Positions 33,056-45,827 are shown, counted from the stretch's first letter. The stretch: 64,000 nt of DNA from Callorhinus ursinus (GCF_003265705.1 NW_020312904.1:1316844-1380843), one strand, 5' to 3'. Translations and numbers: made by a program. The notes: a model not told the origin generated them from the sequence alone.

Positions 33056-33744
33056 ATCCACTGTGTCTCCTGCCAAACCTGCCAAATGCCTTCACCCAGC
33101 CATGAGCACCGGCCACCGAGACAGGGCCCAGGACCCGGCTGCCCTCCTCCTGAGGGCTGCACGGCCGGGGAGCCCGACTGCCCTACCCCATCTGCCCAAG
33201 AGGCCTGTCGGCTGCTGCTGGTCTGGAGCTCTGAATGCACTTGGCCCCTGCCCGGGAGAAGACGCTGGTCTTCTGGCCATGGGCCAGGGCCATCCATCTC
33301 CTTAATGAGCCCATTTGTCACGCGAGGGGCTGCATTGTTCACCTGCCCGATGGAACGGGCCTGTTCCAGCCAGACGAGAGCCTGCCAGCCCTGGCTGTTT
33401 GGGGACACTTTTCAGGCTGGTCTAGGGGCTTAGCCAAGGCTGCGTTGCTGGTTGAAAGGGGTTTGTTCAGACCCCTTGGCTTGCTCTCGACCACGGGGTT
33501 CCTGAAGGTGCCCCTCGAGGGTTTGTGGGTCCATTTGTCCAGAAGCAATGTGGTATGATTGGTGGTCACACTTTGCTCACATGATAGGATGACACATGGG
33601 GGTCCCCACATGCCATGTCTGTTTCTAACTGTCCTAACCTGTGGTCTGCAAGGACATCAGCTGACGGCTGCCCCAGTTACCAGCCATGGACAGGGGCCCC
33701 TTGGCAGGGGGCAGGGTTTAGGAAGGAAGTGGTCCCACTGTACC

Positions 33745-33862
33745 CCTCCACAGCTAAGTGACTTTGGGGAAGTCAGCCAGCCTCCTGGATCCTCCAGAAG
33801 GCTCTGAGGGGCATAACGAGGTGCCTACCACCTTGGGGTGCTAAGATGCTGAAATGTCAGCC
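33745..33862 (-). mobile_element. MIR SINE remnant
   Basis: 'agctaagtgactttggggaagtcagcc' near 33763, then 'gaggggcataacgaggtgcctacc' near 33807, follow the antisense MIR order 'gctgtgtgactttgggcaagtcac ... ggataatagtgcctacc'. Confidence 0.65.
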
Positions 33863-36800
33863 AGCAAGAAGGGTTGTGTCCCTGTGTAAGCATCTCCGGG
33901 CCAGGGACACAGCCACACTGCAGGGGGGAGGCCTGGGAATACATGGGTAGAAGGCTTCAGTCCCCAAAGCCGCCTCCTTCCAGGGCAGAGCTCCCGGGCA
34001 CCTGCCAGGCAATTCTGCAATTCCACAGGGAGTGCCCAGCTGGCCCTGCACGGCCGGATTCACGCGGAGCCAGAGACGGCAAGGTCTGGGCAGTGCCAGG
34101 TGAGGTAGTTGAAGCAGGATGTGGTCCCTGCCAGGTGGCTGCCGGGGCCTCAGGGCTGGGCAGATGGGAAAGAAGGAAGACGTGTCTGTCCCCGAATTAA
34201 CCACCTTCGCCCCTGCCCCTTGCAGAAGCCATCCTGCCCTCCACTGCTCCTTCGGGAGGATGCCTGGGCCACCCTGGTGGGGTGGGACGCAGGCAGAGCA
34301 GAGAAAGGGGGATTCAAGATAAAAGGAAACACAAATGTGCACACAGAGCCCCTACACGGAAGCGCTGGGTGGATGGCAGCCGTAAAGACCCGGTTTGGGT
34401 CCTAGCTCCACTCCACTACCCCCTGGGTCCTGGAATCAACGGAGCAAGACACCCACACTGCAGCCAGACCGGCCTGGGGCTGTGGCATCCATGTTGGTAA
34501 CCCTGCAGACCCAGCCCCTTCCTGGGTACCTGCCGGCCCGAGCGCCGGCCAGGCTGGTGTCCCCAGTGACGGCCTCACAGTGCACAGATGCCTCATCTCC
34601 CTTCCCAGCTGCCCTGCTCAGCTGCCCTCCAACGAGCAGGGCCCCCCACGGAGCAGAGCCCCCTCCCACGGAGCAGGGTCCCCAGGGGCTCTGCTCCAGA
34701 AGATCCTCTGGACCTTGTTCTTCTCAGGGAGACCCACGGTTGCTAAGGGCCCATGAGTCCACTGGGGTCCCTGTCCCCAGGCCTCCTTGTGCCATTTCTC
34801 CCGTGTCTCCTTCCCTGAATGTCTGACCTGACAAAGCTCTGTCGGTGGCTTCTTCTCTGTCCCCTGGGAGCGCGCCCCTCTCTCAGGGCCACCGAGTAGG
34901 GATGCCGTGCGGTGACAGCCACATACTGAACCGACCCAGGCATCAGAGATCAGCCCTCGTCCCCTCCCGCAGCCAGCCACGCAGCAGGACGTGTGGGCAG
35001 GAGCGGGGTGCACGGGGTGCGTGGCCGTGGTGATGGGGTGGGGGCCGCTCAGTTGCTCAGGCAGCGCTCCTGCCCACATAGCCTAGTTTGTGACGGTCAG
35101 TTTCCGCTACCTGCTGGACGTTTGCTGCCCCAGCCCCCAGAGCAGGCCAGACCCCTCGGGTGCACATTTGGACCTCTTGTCTGTGGTTCTCTATGAACCC
35201 CATTGTTAGCTTTTCCCAGGACCGAGCTCCACCACAGGGGGGCTGCTGGGCTGACCGGCGCACCCCCAGTTGCTCCGGGCCCCACTCGAATCCAAGAGCT
35301 GTTAGTGTCACTAAGTCGAGGGCTGGAGCCGCTCAGTGTGGGGACCCCCTCGGAGGGGGGTGCTCGGTGCAGTGACCCGACGTTGACTCGGTGGGGAGGG
35401 GGTGGTGGGCCGTCCGCCCCTGGGCCCTGGGAGCTCCGGCTTGGCCAGCCCCGGAGATGTTGTAGGGTCTGTCTCCTGCCTGCCAAGGCCCCATTCTTGT
35501 CTCTTGTCCATCCAGCCCAAGGTCTTCCAGAGACTGGAGCCATGGGATGTTCTGGGCAAAGCCCAGGTGTTAGGATGGCCGACAAGAGGTTTCCACAGCC
35601 CAGGATTGAACTGTGGTCCATCCCGGTGACCGGGTGGGAACAGTCCTGTGGCTCCTTCCCGTCGGTGCTGGGACAGGGGCATCCGTAGGAAGGGGCCAGG
35701 GACCAGGCCGGCTCCTCTGCCCCTGGTAGCCCAGCCCCTGTGACTGGTGTGGCCACCCGACGGAGTCTGTCCACCATCACCCTCCGGGACCCACCTGCTC
35801 AACTGGCCAGACTGGGCAACAGAGGACGGTGTGTGGGGAGCGCCTGATCGCAGGTCTTCTGTTAGGAAATGCAGCACGTTCCCAGCCGGCTCTGTGGATG
35901 CTTGACCTCGCTGTTGGCCTGGGCCCAAGACGGGGGGCTGACTTGGGGGTACGTGTTGTCTTGCAGGGCAGACACCGCCACACCCCTTCAAACCCTTCAA
36001 CCCCTGTGATTTTAGGGAGGGAAGCCATCAAGCAAATCCTAATTCTCTGGATCTGTCTGCGCTCTGGTGGGGACAGCCCCTCTGCCGTGGGAGGCTCGGG
36101 GTGAAGCATGTCTACTCTATCTGCTCTCCCTTGCCCGTGACCTTGGGGCCCCACACAGTGTCCCTTCTTTACATCAGAACTGTCTCCACTTGGGGCCCAG
36201 ACTTACCCACCTCAGTTTCCCTGCGTCTGTGAGGTCGGGGCCCCTCCCCATGGCAGGGGGCAGCTTCTCTCCCTGCCCGGGAGAGCCCTGGCGGGGGGGC
36301 TGGCATCCCTGGTGGCCTGAGCCCCTCCCGCAGCCCCTCTCCCCGCGCCCCGCTGCCTTCAGCTGCAGACTCTGGTAAGTATTCCAAGCAAACATCCCCA
36401 CATTCCCTGCTCACGGTTTTCCGACCTCCTAATGCAGAATGATGTTGTTTTCTCCTGCTCAGCAGCCTGAACCCAGAACCCCGAGTTCACCCAGTCTGTC
36501 CCCGAATCCCAAGTAGCCCTCCGCACACCCGCACACACAGCCATCCGACAGCCGCTGACAGCCGTGGAAAAGCCATTACCAGGAACCATTAAGAAGGAAG
36601 GAGCGGGCGCCGTCCCAGCAGTGCGGAGGCGCTGGGAAGAGAGCCTCGGGGCCCAGGGGCGGCCCAGCTGGGGTGGCCACGCTTCCCACGACTGCCCCTG
36701 CTCAGAGGGGTCCCAGGTGACCGGAAGGGCCGAGGCCAAGGGTCACACTGCGTGCGTGCGTGCCTGATGACAAACCTCCCCGCGCACGCCCTGTGGACTC

Positions 36801-38160
36801 AGACCCAGCGGCGGGGGCACATGGTCCTCCCATCCCCCGGGGTTCCTGGTGCAGCTGTCTCCCTGGGATTGTCCCTGGCACCCCTCCCGTCACCCCCCAT
36901 CCTCTTCCCTTCACCCCTTCACCCCATTCCTGCCGCCCTCGTCCGGGCCCTGCCCAGGCCCGCTGCCCCGCTGCCTCTCTCAGCCTCCAGTCGGTTCTCC
37001 CACAAAACGTCACTTTAGACCGTAACGGAAGCCTGATCAGTGCAATCCCCAGCTAAGCCCGTCCACATCATGCCCTACAGGAATGCGTTGCACCTTCCAC
37101 ACCCACCGCGCCCTGGACATCCCATCAGGATGCGGTCACACTTGATCTACGTGGCACTGGGCTCAGCTCCCACGGCCGCTGGCCCCTTCCTGGTGGTCAC
37201 AATCAAAACTCAGCTGAATCTGGGTGCCTGTGATGTTTCCCTACTGGAGGGGGCGCTGGTCAGCTCTGGGTGGAACAGTGTGTGTCTCCCCCGCCACCGG
37301 CATGGCCTGGGGATGTGGACTCCGAGCCTGGGGGCTGCAGCAGGGTAGTGACCCACCCCCCCCATGGTAGCCAGGAATTTCCCAGGAGCTTCTTCCCCCC
37401 ACCCTCACCACCCCCAGCTCCAGCCCGGTCCCCACGGGAGTGGTGTGCATCTCCTCCCTGAGCAGACGGTGGTCTCCATCTGCACAAAACCTCCCTCCCA
37501 GCCAACACCCACGAAAGCTCCAGCTCTCAGCTTGAATTGTGAGGCCCACGGTGTGCTTTTCTTTGGCAAGAGCCATAAGACAAGACACATCCTTTGTCCA
37601 TGGTCACTGCTGGACAGTTATGCTGCCACCCGGAATCAACCATGCCTGGTGCTTGATCTGGACACCGTGCTGGGCAACACTGGCCCCCACAGCCTTGAGA
37701 TGATGATCGGCCAGCCCGGTGGCTTGTGGGACCCTGCATTGTGCTTCCTGTGAGAAGGAATTCACGGGCCAGGGTCCCAATCCTGGGGTCTGCTCTCTGC
37801 CAACTCAGCAGGAGCTCAAAGGACACAGTATGAAAGCTGCTGGGCGGCGAGGCACAGCCTTTAATTTAGTCTTCAAAGCACACCGAGGCGGGTTCCCAGG
37901 ACTGGGGATGATGGGGGACAGGCAAACCCAAGTCAGGGCCCATGGGAACGCCCCAGGCCAGGCACGCTCTCCATGGGGAATGCTCTTCCTTTCCCGGGGG
38001 ACACTTGTTTCCTGCCTGTGGCACGGGCAGACACACAGACTGAAGCAGACGGACGGACCCATGGACTGAGCCATGGGCATAGGGACTGGAAGGAGATGGG
38101 TCCCACACATCTGCCCATCCGCCCGCCTTGCAAAAAGTGGTGCCTCTGAGCACCTTGGCC
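33863..38160. other. Long GC-rich unique stretch, no gene seen
   Basis: More than 4 kb without a recognisable gene. Chance frames reach 229 codons (minus, 35311-36000), with overlapping open frames on the other strand. A weak MIR-like antisense phrase ('cacctcagtttccctgcgtctgtgagg') is at about 36209. A CTCF-like motif (ACTGGAGGGGGCGCT) lies at 37243-37257. Confidence 0.5.
37243..37257 (+). promoter_or_regulatory. CTCF-like motif
   Basis: ACTGGAGGGGGCGCT agrees with 12 of 15 positions of the core CCASYAGRGGGCRSY. Such matches occur by chance in GC-rich DNA, so occupancy is uncertain. Confidence 0.3.
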
Positions 38161-38300
38161 ACAGCTAATTACTTGTCATCGGAGCCTCCTTAATGTGTTA
38201 ACATGTTTCCAGAAGGGAAAGATAAACATTTGTCCTACTTCATGGAGTGCATCCAAGGCAACAATAGCAGATCAGATGCTCCCCACATCACATGTCTTGG
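38160..38300. promoter_or_regulatory. Candidate conserved non-coding island
   Basis: Repeat-free AT-leaning patch containing 'CAGCTAATTACTTGTC' near 38163, 'CCTTAATGTGTTAACATG' near 38189 and 'AAAGATAAACATTTGTCC' near 38218. Homeodomain and forkhead-like cores lie close together. Regulatory role is inference. Confidence 0.35.
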
Positions 38301-38781
38301 CATGTTCTGTCCCGTGCTGCGTGATACAGCAGGCTCTTGCTTTGGGCACCCAAGGGCCTGTGTGATGCCCACCCAGCCATGCTCCACGGGCTCTGAATGG
38401 CACGGGGACCAAGGAGAAGTGTGCTGTCCTCCTCATCTTGCACAATGAGCCCTGACCCCTCAGAGTTGAAAAGAGAGAAGAGAGGCATCTCACAAAGAGG
38501 GGGTGGTCCCTCCTTCTTGCCACCAGAGGTGATGGTTCCTTCCCACTCGGGTCCCTGGACCCAGAACCCCAACTCCCCATTCTCTCCCGAGCCCCAGGTA
38601 GACCCGCATGCAGGTACACTCACAGTCCCACCTGGAGAACCACGTCCCCGGGACATAACGAGCTGTACCTCTCACAGTATAAGACCCGATGTTACATCTT
38701 GGAGGGGGCCTCCTCTTCACCCTCAGGGGCCTCACTGAAGCAAAGGTCCCTCCTGAACCTCTGGGTGCTCAGATTTCAAAC

Positions 38782-39180
38782 ATTATGGTTTGAATTGCAT
38801 CTACCCCAAATTCATATGTTCAAGTTCTGATCCCTAGAACTTACTCAGGATCCGGCCTCATTTGGAAATATGCAGATATAATTCATTAAGATGAGGTCAT
38901 ACTGGGATTAGGTGGACCCTAATGCAATATGAGGGGATGCCTTAGAAGGAGAAACACTAATGCAGAGCCAGGAGGGCCACCTGAGGACAGAACACGCAGG
39001 GCGGACTTGGCCAGAGTCAGAGATCAGAGGGAATGCCGGGGGTCAGCAGCCACCGGAGGGGCCGCTGGAGGGAGCCTAGTCCTGCTGAGGCCCCCAAAAT
39101 TGTCCAGGAACTAGTTACTGTGGATTTTAGCCATCACGTTTGTGATCCTTGGTTATAGCAGCCCTGAGAAACTAGTACAG
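38782..39180 (+). mobile_element. Ancient MaLR-type LTR (MLT1-like), plus strand
   Basis: Ordered landmarks: 'tatggtttgaattgcatctacccc', 'cctcatttggaaatatgcagatataattc', 'aagatgaggtcatactgggattagg', 'tggaccctaatgcaatatg', and the end 'gcagccctgagaaactagtacag'. This is the complete layout of an MLT1-class solo LTR from a non-autonomous ERV-L-related element. No coding capacity. Confidence 0.85.
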
Positions 39181-39214
39181 GCACTACATACAAGAACCCC
39201 ACGTGTGAGCAGCG

Positions 39215-39870
39215 TGTAACCCAAGGACAGTCCTCCTGGAGACACACTCAGGAGAAGTGTGCACAAGTGAGATCACCCACAGCAGCAGAACAACCTAAAT
39301 CACCACTACCAGCAGAAGGAACAAAACTATAGCATGCGATGACTGTGAGTACGAGCAAGACAGAGGAACCGCGGCCACACACAACACGTGGAGAATTTCA
39401 CCAGCGTGGACTGAGGAAAAGAAGCCAGACACAAAAGAAAAGATGCTACACAATTATAGTCGTATAAAGACGAAGCAAAATGAACCTGGTGTCAGAAGTC
39501 ACGGTGTTGCAGACCTGCAGGGGGCATCACCAGCCAAGATGCCCAGTGCCCGCAGTGCTGAGCTAGGTACTTCCTAGAAAGACATAAAACACACTGAGCC
39601 AGGGGCACCTGGGAGTCAGTTGAGAGTCTGACTCTTGGTTTCAGCTCAGGTTGTGACCTCAGGGTCGCAGGATGGAGCCCCACCCTCAACATGGAGTCAG
39701 CTTGAGATTCTCTCTCCTTTGCCCCTCCCCACACACTCTCTCTCTAAAATAAGTGGATAAATCTTAAAAAAAAAAAAAAAAGGAATCGTAACCTGACATG
39801 GCCTGAGGGGTGGTTACATGGATTGTTCACAGAACGTCACCAGGCTGGCCCCTTGAGCTGTGGTGCCTTC
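39215..39870 (+). mobile_element. Ancient L1M 3' end, split by a SINE
   Basis: 'gcagcagaacaacctaaatcacc' near 39281, 'gtggagaatttcaccagcg' near 39390 and 'aaagaagccagacacaaaagaaaag' near 39419 follow the order of L1M 3' sequence. After the SINE, 'ggggtggttacatggattgttcac' near 39808 continues it. The SINE therefore inserted into an existing L1M. Confidence 0.7.
39602..39781 (+). mobile_element. Can-SINE (SINEC), diverged copy
   Basis: Begins 'ggggcacctgggagtcag', with 'ctgactcttggtttcagctcagg' and 'tgacctcagggtcgcaggatggagcccc', and ends in a run of about 17 A. Part of the head is missing relative to the younger copies. No clear target-site duplication, in keeping with an older insertion. 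Confidence 0.9.
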
Positions 39871-40099
39871 TTGGATTAAACATTTTGACCGCAGCTCTGA
39901 AAAGCATCCGTGACTACCTTCTCCCTCCCTTCACTGACTCTATGGTCTGATGAACGCTGCAGTCTTATTTACTGTGCCTCTAAAAGCCCCAGTGTTAAAT
40001 CCTACAGAACCTGACCAAGAACATACAGGACAGAGTCTAACCAGCTGTGCATCTGGCGAGGGATCTTTCGAGGGACACGGGAAGCATGGGCCTCCGAGG
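39871..40099. other. Unassigned sequence between LINE pieces
   Basis: No recognisable gene; may be further L1M sequence too decayed to call. Confidence 0.4.
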
Positions 40100-40425
40100 A
40101 AAGGTTGTCAAGTTGGACTTCACTCAAATCAAAACTCTGTTCTGCCAAAGACACTGTTAAGACACTGAGAAAGAGAAGCCATACACCAGGAGGAAATATT
40201 TGCAAAACACATTCTGATAAAGGACTCGTATCCCAAATACATGAAGAATTCTTGAACTCAGCAAGGAGGAAACAACACAGTTGAAAACTGGGCCAAAGAT
40301 CTGAGGAGCCTCCTCGCCAAGAAGATGCAGGGATGGTGACCAAGCATGTGAACGGAGGCCCCCAGCACTTGTTATTAGGGAATCTCAAAGCAAGAAGACA
40401 GTGCGACACGGACATCCGTAAGTCC
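40100..40425 (+). mobile_element. Ancient L1 ORF2 C-terminal fragment
   Basis: 'ggacttcactcaaatcaaaactctg', 'aggaaatatttgcaaaacacattctg', 'aaaggactcgtatcccaaatac' and 'ttattagggaatctcaaagc' are in L1 ORF2 order. Frame is destroyed. Confidence 0.75.
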
Positions 40426-42849
40426 ATCCGTCCGTGATGGGGTCGGGGAGGGGACGCACATGGTGGTGAGACCCTAGCTGTAGGAAGGCCGAGTGACACT
40501 TCTTCTCTGGAGCAGCCGAGGGGAGACAGGTGTGGACCTAAGAAAGTGGGGGGTGCTGCAAGGGTGCAGGCTACAGGCGGAGGGGAGGGCCGTCATCCAG
40601 CCACGCAGGCTTCCCCCGCATCAGCAAGGGCAGGAAGTGGGAGCGAGCCATGCGGTGATGGACCAGTGTGGAGACAGTAGTATGAACTCGCGTTTATCCG
40701 AATAAACACAAAGATAGTCGCGTACACACGTGTGTCTGCACACTCGTACCTCCTTGCCCTGAGGGTACCTGGAAGCAATGAGGCCCTAGCAGCAAGAAGC
40801 TCACCTAGACCTCAGATTCTAGCTCCTCTCCCCACATGTGGAGGAGCCAGGGCGTCTGGGGGAATGGCTGATTGTAGGACTGGGGTGGGAAATAATCCGT
40901 CTGCAGCCTCACTTTGTGTAGTGCGGAAAAGCAAGGAGGTGATGAAGAGGAAGGAGGGAGGGAGGGAGGGAGAGAAGGAGGAGATTCTTGCTGCACAAAA
41001 CACCTGCCCGGTGCTTCCCCAAAACTGCCAAGGTCGTGAGGACAGGGGCCGTCTGAGAAGCTGTCTCGGCCGGGAGCCCAAGGAGTCAGGACACCTGACT
41101 GCGGTGTCCTGGGTGGGGCTCGGGCAGAGACAAAGCGCCATCGATGAAAGCGAAGGACACCTGGATAAAGCAGGGCCTTTGGCTCCTTAGAAGGATGGAG
41201 TGCAGTGAGGAAGCCTGGTCCCCGGGGACCTCGGGGTCCCCAGGCCTCCTTGCGTACCCACGGGATCTGGGACCCTCTGGGACTCGGGGAAGCTGCCCGT
41301 ATCCACATGGTCCCAGAGCTAGCCTTCGGGAAAATCCTGGCCTGCGGGGTGTTCACCTTGCCCCAAGCCCATAAGGAGCCCCACAGTGTCTTCCCACCCC
41401 TGTGAGCCCCAGGGCTCTGCCCGCCTCACTCACCCCTGCTCCTGCTCCCCCTTCGCAGCAGCCGGGACGCCCATCCAGGGTCTCAGCACCATCCAAACGC
41501 CATCTCCTTCTGGTTTTGCCAGAGCCCACGCCCACCACCCCACCCTGCCACTCCCCCTGGCTACACCCGGCATTCCGGAGTTCAGCTTTGCTGCCTGTTG
41601 TAGCCGGAGTCCCCACAGGTGAGTGGCTGGCCGCCAGCCCAGCACCGCGGAACACCTGGCCCAGCTGTGCCTCTTGGCCGCGCCTCCCCATCCCATGCGG
41701 CAGGGACCCCCAACCGCCCCTCTCGGGGGACAAAGGCTGCACCCCGCACTGGGCACCGGGCTGGCTGTGTTCATGACGGAAGCCCCACGCCTTCTAGCCG
41801 CGAAGCAGAAATTGCACCCAGGTGGCCATGCGCTTGCCAGGTTCGTCCACGCAGTGCATTCCATCCTCACTAATTGTCTGAGCTGCTAAAAATAAGAGCC
41901 TGTAAAGAACACAGCACCAGTTCCCGTGCACTGTCAGTGGGCTCCACGCAGGGCTGAGACTCGGGATCGGATCCTGGCTGCGGGTATGGGAGGGGGGCAG
42001 CACCGGATGCAGTCCCAGGAACACGCGACCTCCACCCCTCCAGCGAGGGGCTGCTTCTGGTGCACCCATCCCCACGGTTCAGACAATCCCCAAAGCTCCA
42101 TGAGGCCAGGGAGAATCGGGTCACCTCCATCAACACTCGCGTCCTGCAGGTGGAGACGATCGGAAGCCAAGGACACAGCGTATCAATGTCATCTGCCAAC
42201 CAGGCCGGAAACAGTCCCGGCCACCGGGAGGCCGTGCCCCTCACCGGAGGCAGAGATACAGCGGGAAGGACGTGTCCCCGTGGCAGATCGTGCTGGGGAA
42301 GTAGGCATAGTGAGAACTCAGGCTTATTCCTCCTTCTATCCCTTCCCTGGGCCTTGGGAGGGTGGGGGCACGGCCACTTCCAGACCCACCACATGAAGCC
42401 CCTGACCTCCCGGCAGGGTGATGTGTGAGCTAGCCGCTGAGCACAGCAGCTCAGGGAGCACGGTGCCCAGACGCAGAGAACTGTCATGGGCCCCCAAGCT
42501 GTCACGAATACCAGCGCAGGAGTCCCAACAAGTCCGGCGGCTGACGCCCTGAGGAAGGAACTCCTCTAGCCCCTCCGTCCCTCCCCCAGGGCTGTCCCGG
42601 GCTCCAAGCTCCTGGCTCCCCTGCACGCCCAGGCCCAGACACACAGGTGCACACGCACACACACGTGTGTCCAAACGTCCTGGGACAGGCCCTGGCGGCG
42701 TGCTGACCGTGCCCAGCCTGGGACAGGCCTTGGTGCTGTGCCCGCCAGTCTCGCTGTGAACCACTCCACCAGGGGCCAGATGCGGTGAATCTGTGCGTCC
42801 TCTGTGAATCCCACAGGGAATTCTTACCCCAGACGGTCAGCACGCATGT
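40426..42849. other. GC-rich unique DNA, no gene seen
   Basis: A short GGGA tract (about 40951-40975) and overlapping chance frames up to 211 codons. No repeat family recognised. Confidence 0.5.
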
Positions 42850-42938
42850 CTCCGGTTGGGAGACGGGGAAACCGAGGCTCATCCTGTAAGGCAGCCAAAG
42901 TCCCGCGCTGTAGACTGGAGTTTGCTTGCAGGCCTAGC
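42850..42938 (+). mobile_element. MIR SINE remnant
   Basis: 'gggagacggggaaaccgaggctc' then 'gcagccaaagtcccgcgctg' match the MIR core 'agatggggaaactgaggctc ... ttgcccaaggtcacacagct'. Confidence 0.6.
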
Positions 42939-43360
42939 GTTACCCCGGGGCGTGGGAGGGAGGAGAGCAGGGGCCAGGAGCCCACGAGACAGAGCCACAG
43001 ACACGGGTCTCTGAAGCAGAGGACAGGGAGGAGGACGTCCAGGAGGCCCGGGCAGTGGGACCCGTGGTCCCACAAGGACTCCCAGGCCTTGGCCTTTACA
43101 GACCGAGGGGACCAGGGGCACGGGGACACGCTGTCTCTACAGCAACCTTGGTGGAGTCCTGCTGCGGCAGCCACACCCCCTCCACAACATGGCACTGCTC
43201 CCCGGGGCAGGGGCACTTTCCAGAAACAGGGTCACACTTTTTCCATCAGCCCAACAACACTGTGGATTTGGGTCAGATCTTGCAATGAATGATAGAAAAT
43301 AAGTTATATTCATGCATAGCTTGCTTTGAGGACTGAGCTCTATACCCAGGAGAGATAGAA
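42939..43360. other. GC-rich unique DNA, no gene seen
   Basis: No gene or repeat recognised before the GT-rich array. Confidence 0.5.
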
Positions 43361-43714
43361 CAGGTGTGTGTGCCCATGTGCACGTGTGTGTGGGTGTGTG
43401 CACCTGTGTGTGCATGTGCGGTGTGTGCACGTGTGTGGGTGTGTGCACGTGTGCACAAGTGTGCGCAAGTGTGCACGTATGGGTGTGTGCACGTGCGCCT
43501 GCGTGTGTGGGTGTGTGCACGTGTGTGGGGTGTGCGTGTACACTTTTATGTGCNNNNNNNNNNGTGGGTGTGTGCACGTGTGTGGGGTGTGCGTGTACAC
43601 TTTTATGTGCATGTGTGGGTGTGTGCATGAGTGGGTGTGTGCACGTGCGTGTGCATGGGTGCAGGTGTGTGCATGGGTGCGGGGGGTGCACAAGCACACA
43701 CGTGTGTGCACATA
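43361..43714. repeat. GT-rich variable tandem array with a 10-N gap
   Basis: Interleaved GTGTGTGCAC, GTGTGTGGGTG and GTGTGCATG modules run for about 350 bp. A 47-bp segment ending TACACTTTTATGTGC occurs identically on both sides of the gap (43507-43553 and 43564-43610). Large open frames rich in cysteine/valine or histidine/threonine on either strand are by-products of the repeat. Confidence 0.92.
43554..43563. other. Assembly gap (10 N)
   Basis: Ten N, flanked on both sides by an identical 47-bp sequence. The flanks look like two overlapping contig ends that were not merged. Confidence 0.9.
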
Positions 43715-44439
43715 GGCTCCCGTGGGAGATAAGAGGAGACAACAGCCTGCAGGCATTGCTCCCAAGAGGTAAGAGCCTCCAAGGAAGCTCCCTGCCCTGG
43801 AACCCTTACCCTGTGTGCTCCGCTCTCGAGGCCCCTTCGGGGAGGAGCCTCACTTGAGAACCCACAGACCTCTTCCCTTGTGTTGCTTGTATGTTTGGAA
43901 ACTCCAGTTTGTTCCGTGTAGACTTTTTAGGAGCTTGGCGTGTTGACGTCTCTCCACGTTCAAGTGAAGGCCAGGCCTCTCTGACCTGGGCGAGTCCGTG
44001 TCCTCCTCCGGCACTCAGGCCAGGGGTTCCCGCCCCAACGCGAATCCTGCCCTGGGACCAGGTCCTGCAGAAGGACACCTCCACCTTGATGTCCTAGGTC
44101 GCTGCCTTCCTCCCGCGTGTGAAACTACCCTTCCCTGCAAGGGTCATGAGCCTTCCAGGGATGGAGTGAGGATGGCAGACCTCAGGGACACCCCACCCAA
44201 GGTCACTAGCCTCCCAGGTGGCCTCCAGCTCCTGGGGACTGAGGCACAGGTCATCCAGAACCCACAGAGTCCTGTTCAAAGAGGGAGTAGGGCCCCCAGG
44301 GACGACTCTGCCTCCCAGGAAGGGTGAGGCAGGGGACCCACTCTGGGGCTGGCCACCTTGGCAAGTGACCTGGACTGGGCAGTGGGGATGATGGAGTCAC
44401 CCACAGGTGCTCAGGAAGCGCTGACCCTGCAGCATCTCT

Positions 44440-44530
44440 ACGGAACTCCCCAGAGCTCTACCTGGCTCTGAGTCCCTTCCCCTGCCTGTGCCTCAGTTTC
44501 CCTAGCTGATAGGAGATCAGCTCCGACCAC
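44440..44530 (-). mobile_element. MIR SINE remnant
   Basis: 'cctgtgcctcagtttccctagctgatagg' near 44487 matches the antisense MIR phrase 'ctctgtgcctcagtttcctcatctgtaaa'. Confidence 0.55.
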
Positions 44531-45827
44531 AGGGACGGCTTTAAGTTCCACCACTGAGTCCATGAATCCCTGTGAGCCATAGAGCGGCCTGCTCAGCACA
44601 AGCCCCCGCCCGCCCCCCCAGCGACCTGGTGGCTCAACACAATAAAGGAAACCTGATCTCCCCCACCCCCAGACACCCCGCCCTGCTTAGGACACAGGGT
44701 TGCAGGAAGCTGGGGCTCCCTCCCAGCGCTCCACCCCCACCCAGCCCACTGGGAACTTGGCCGTTCCTTCTCTACGCACCTTGCTCTTTCTGTGGTCTCC
44801 TCCACGGCCCAGGCACCGCCCACCCTGGAAGAAGGAAGGAGCCTCCTGACTCCAGGCCCACAGAGCTCCCAGGGCCGGCCCTGCCTTCCCACTGCCCCCT
44901 CGTCTCCTAGGCCCTGAGCCTGGTGCTCCTCTGTTCCCCAGTGCCCAGCCCCTGCCTCAGGGCCTTTGGACGGGCTGCGGCCTCTACCTGCAAAGTTCGG
45001 CACGTGGACGTCAGCTCACAGCGCCCACGGCCCTCGGACAGGTCGTGATGTGAGTGTGTTGGCTGGACACTCTCCCCCAAGTCCTCAACTCTGCCCTCAG
45101 AAGCAGTGCCCACGGGAAGGACGGCTCCAGGAAGTGCTTCTTCCTACTGACTGACCCCTGCCGTGGGTGTCTGTCTCAGAGACCGGACCCGAGTTAGCAA
45201 AGGCCACGGAGGGAGCCAGCGCAAGCCCCACCAGGAAGGGGGCCCTGGGACGCTGATGAGCGGAGGGGTCCCATCTGCCTGTGGCCACAGGGCCCGTCCC
45301 TCCACGTCTGGGCCAGGAGGCCACGCCAAGGTCCTGCTCCAAGGGACCCTCGGGAGGTCACTGCCCCAAAGACGGAGGGAGGCTCTGCGCTCTCTCGCCG
45401 AGTCTGTCTGCTGGCTGGAGGGCGTGTGGCTTCCCGCCGTCTGCCCCTAGGCCTGCAGCAGCCTTCCCCATCCCGGTGTCTGCCATGGCCCGTGCTGCCG
45501 GTCAGGCCCTCCCGTGGCCAGGGGAGGCCATAGGCACAGCTAACTGATACCAGCCATTCAGGGTGTTAGACGGGCCTTCGGGGCAGGGGTGACAGAGAAG
45601 ATGAATCCCCTCCCTGGCGGCAGCCTCGGCGTGGGGACGCCCCCGCGGACCTGGGGGCCACCCTGCATGCTCTCTATAGATGGCTCACCTTCCGCTCTGC
45701 AGAGGAGGCACGGGCTCCCGACTCGCAGTTACGGGAAGTCCGTACCTAGCACTTTTATTCTGAGAGGGAGCATCTGTGCTTTTGTGTGGAGTCAGCAGGG
45801 ACCTGCTCCAGCCGTAACTAAGCTGCA

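Noticed and set aside
43137..43742. Long histidine/threonine- and cysteine/valine-rich frames
   Set aside because: Produced by the GT-rich tandem array on both strands and spanning an N gap.
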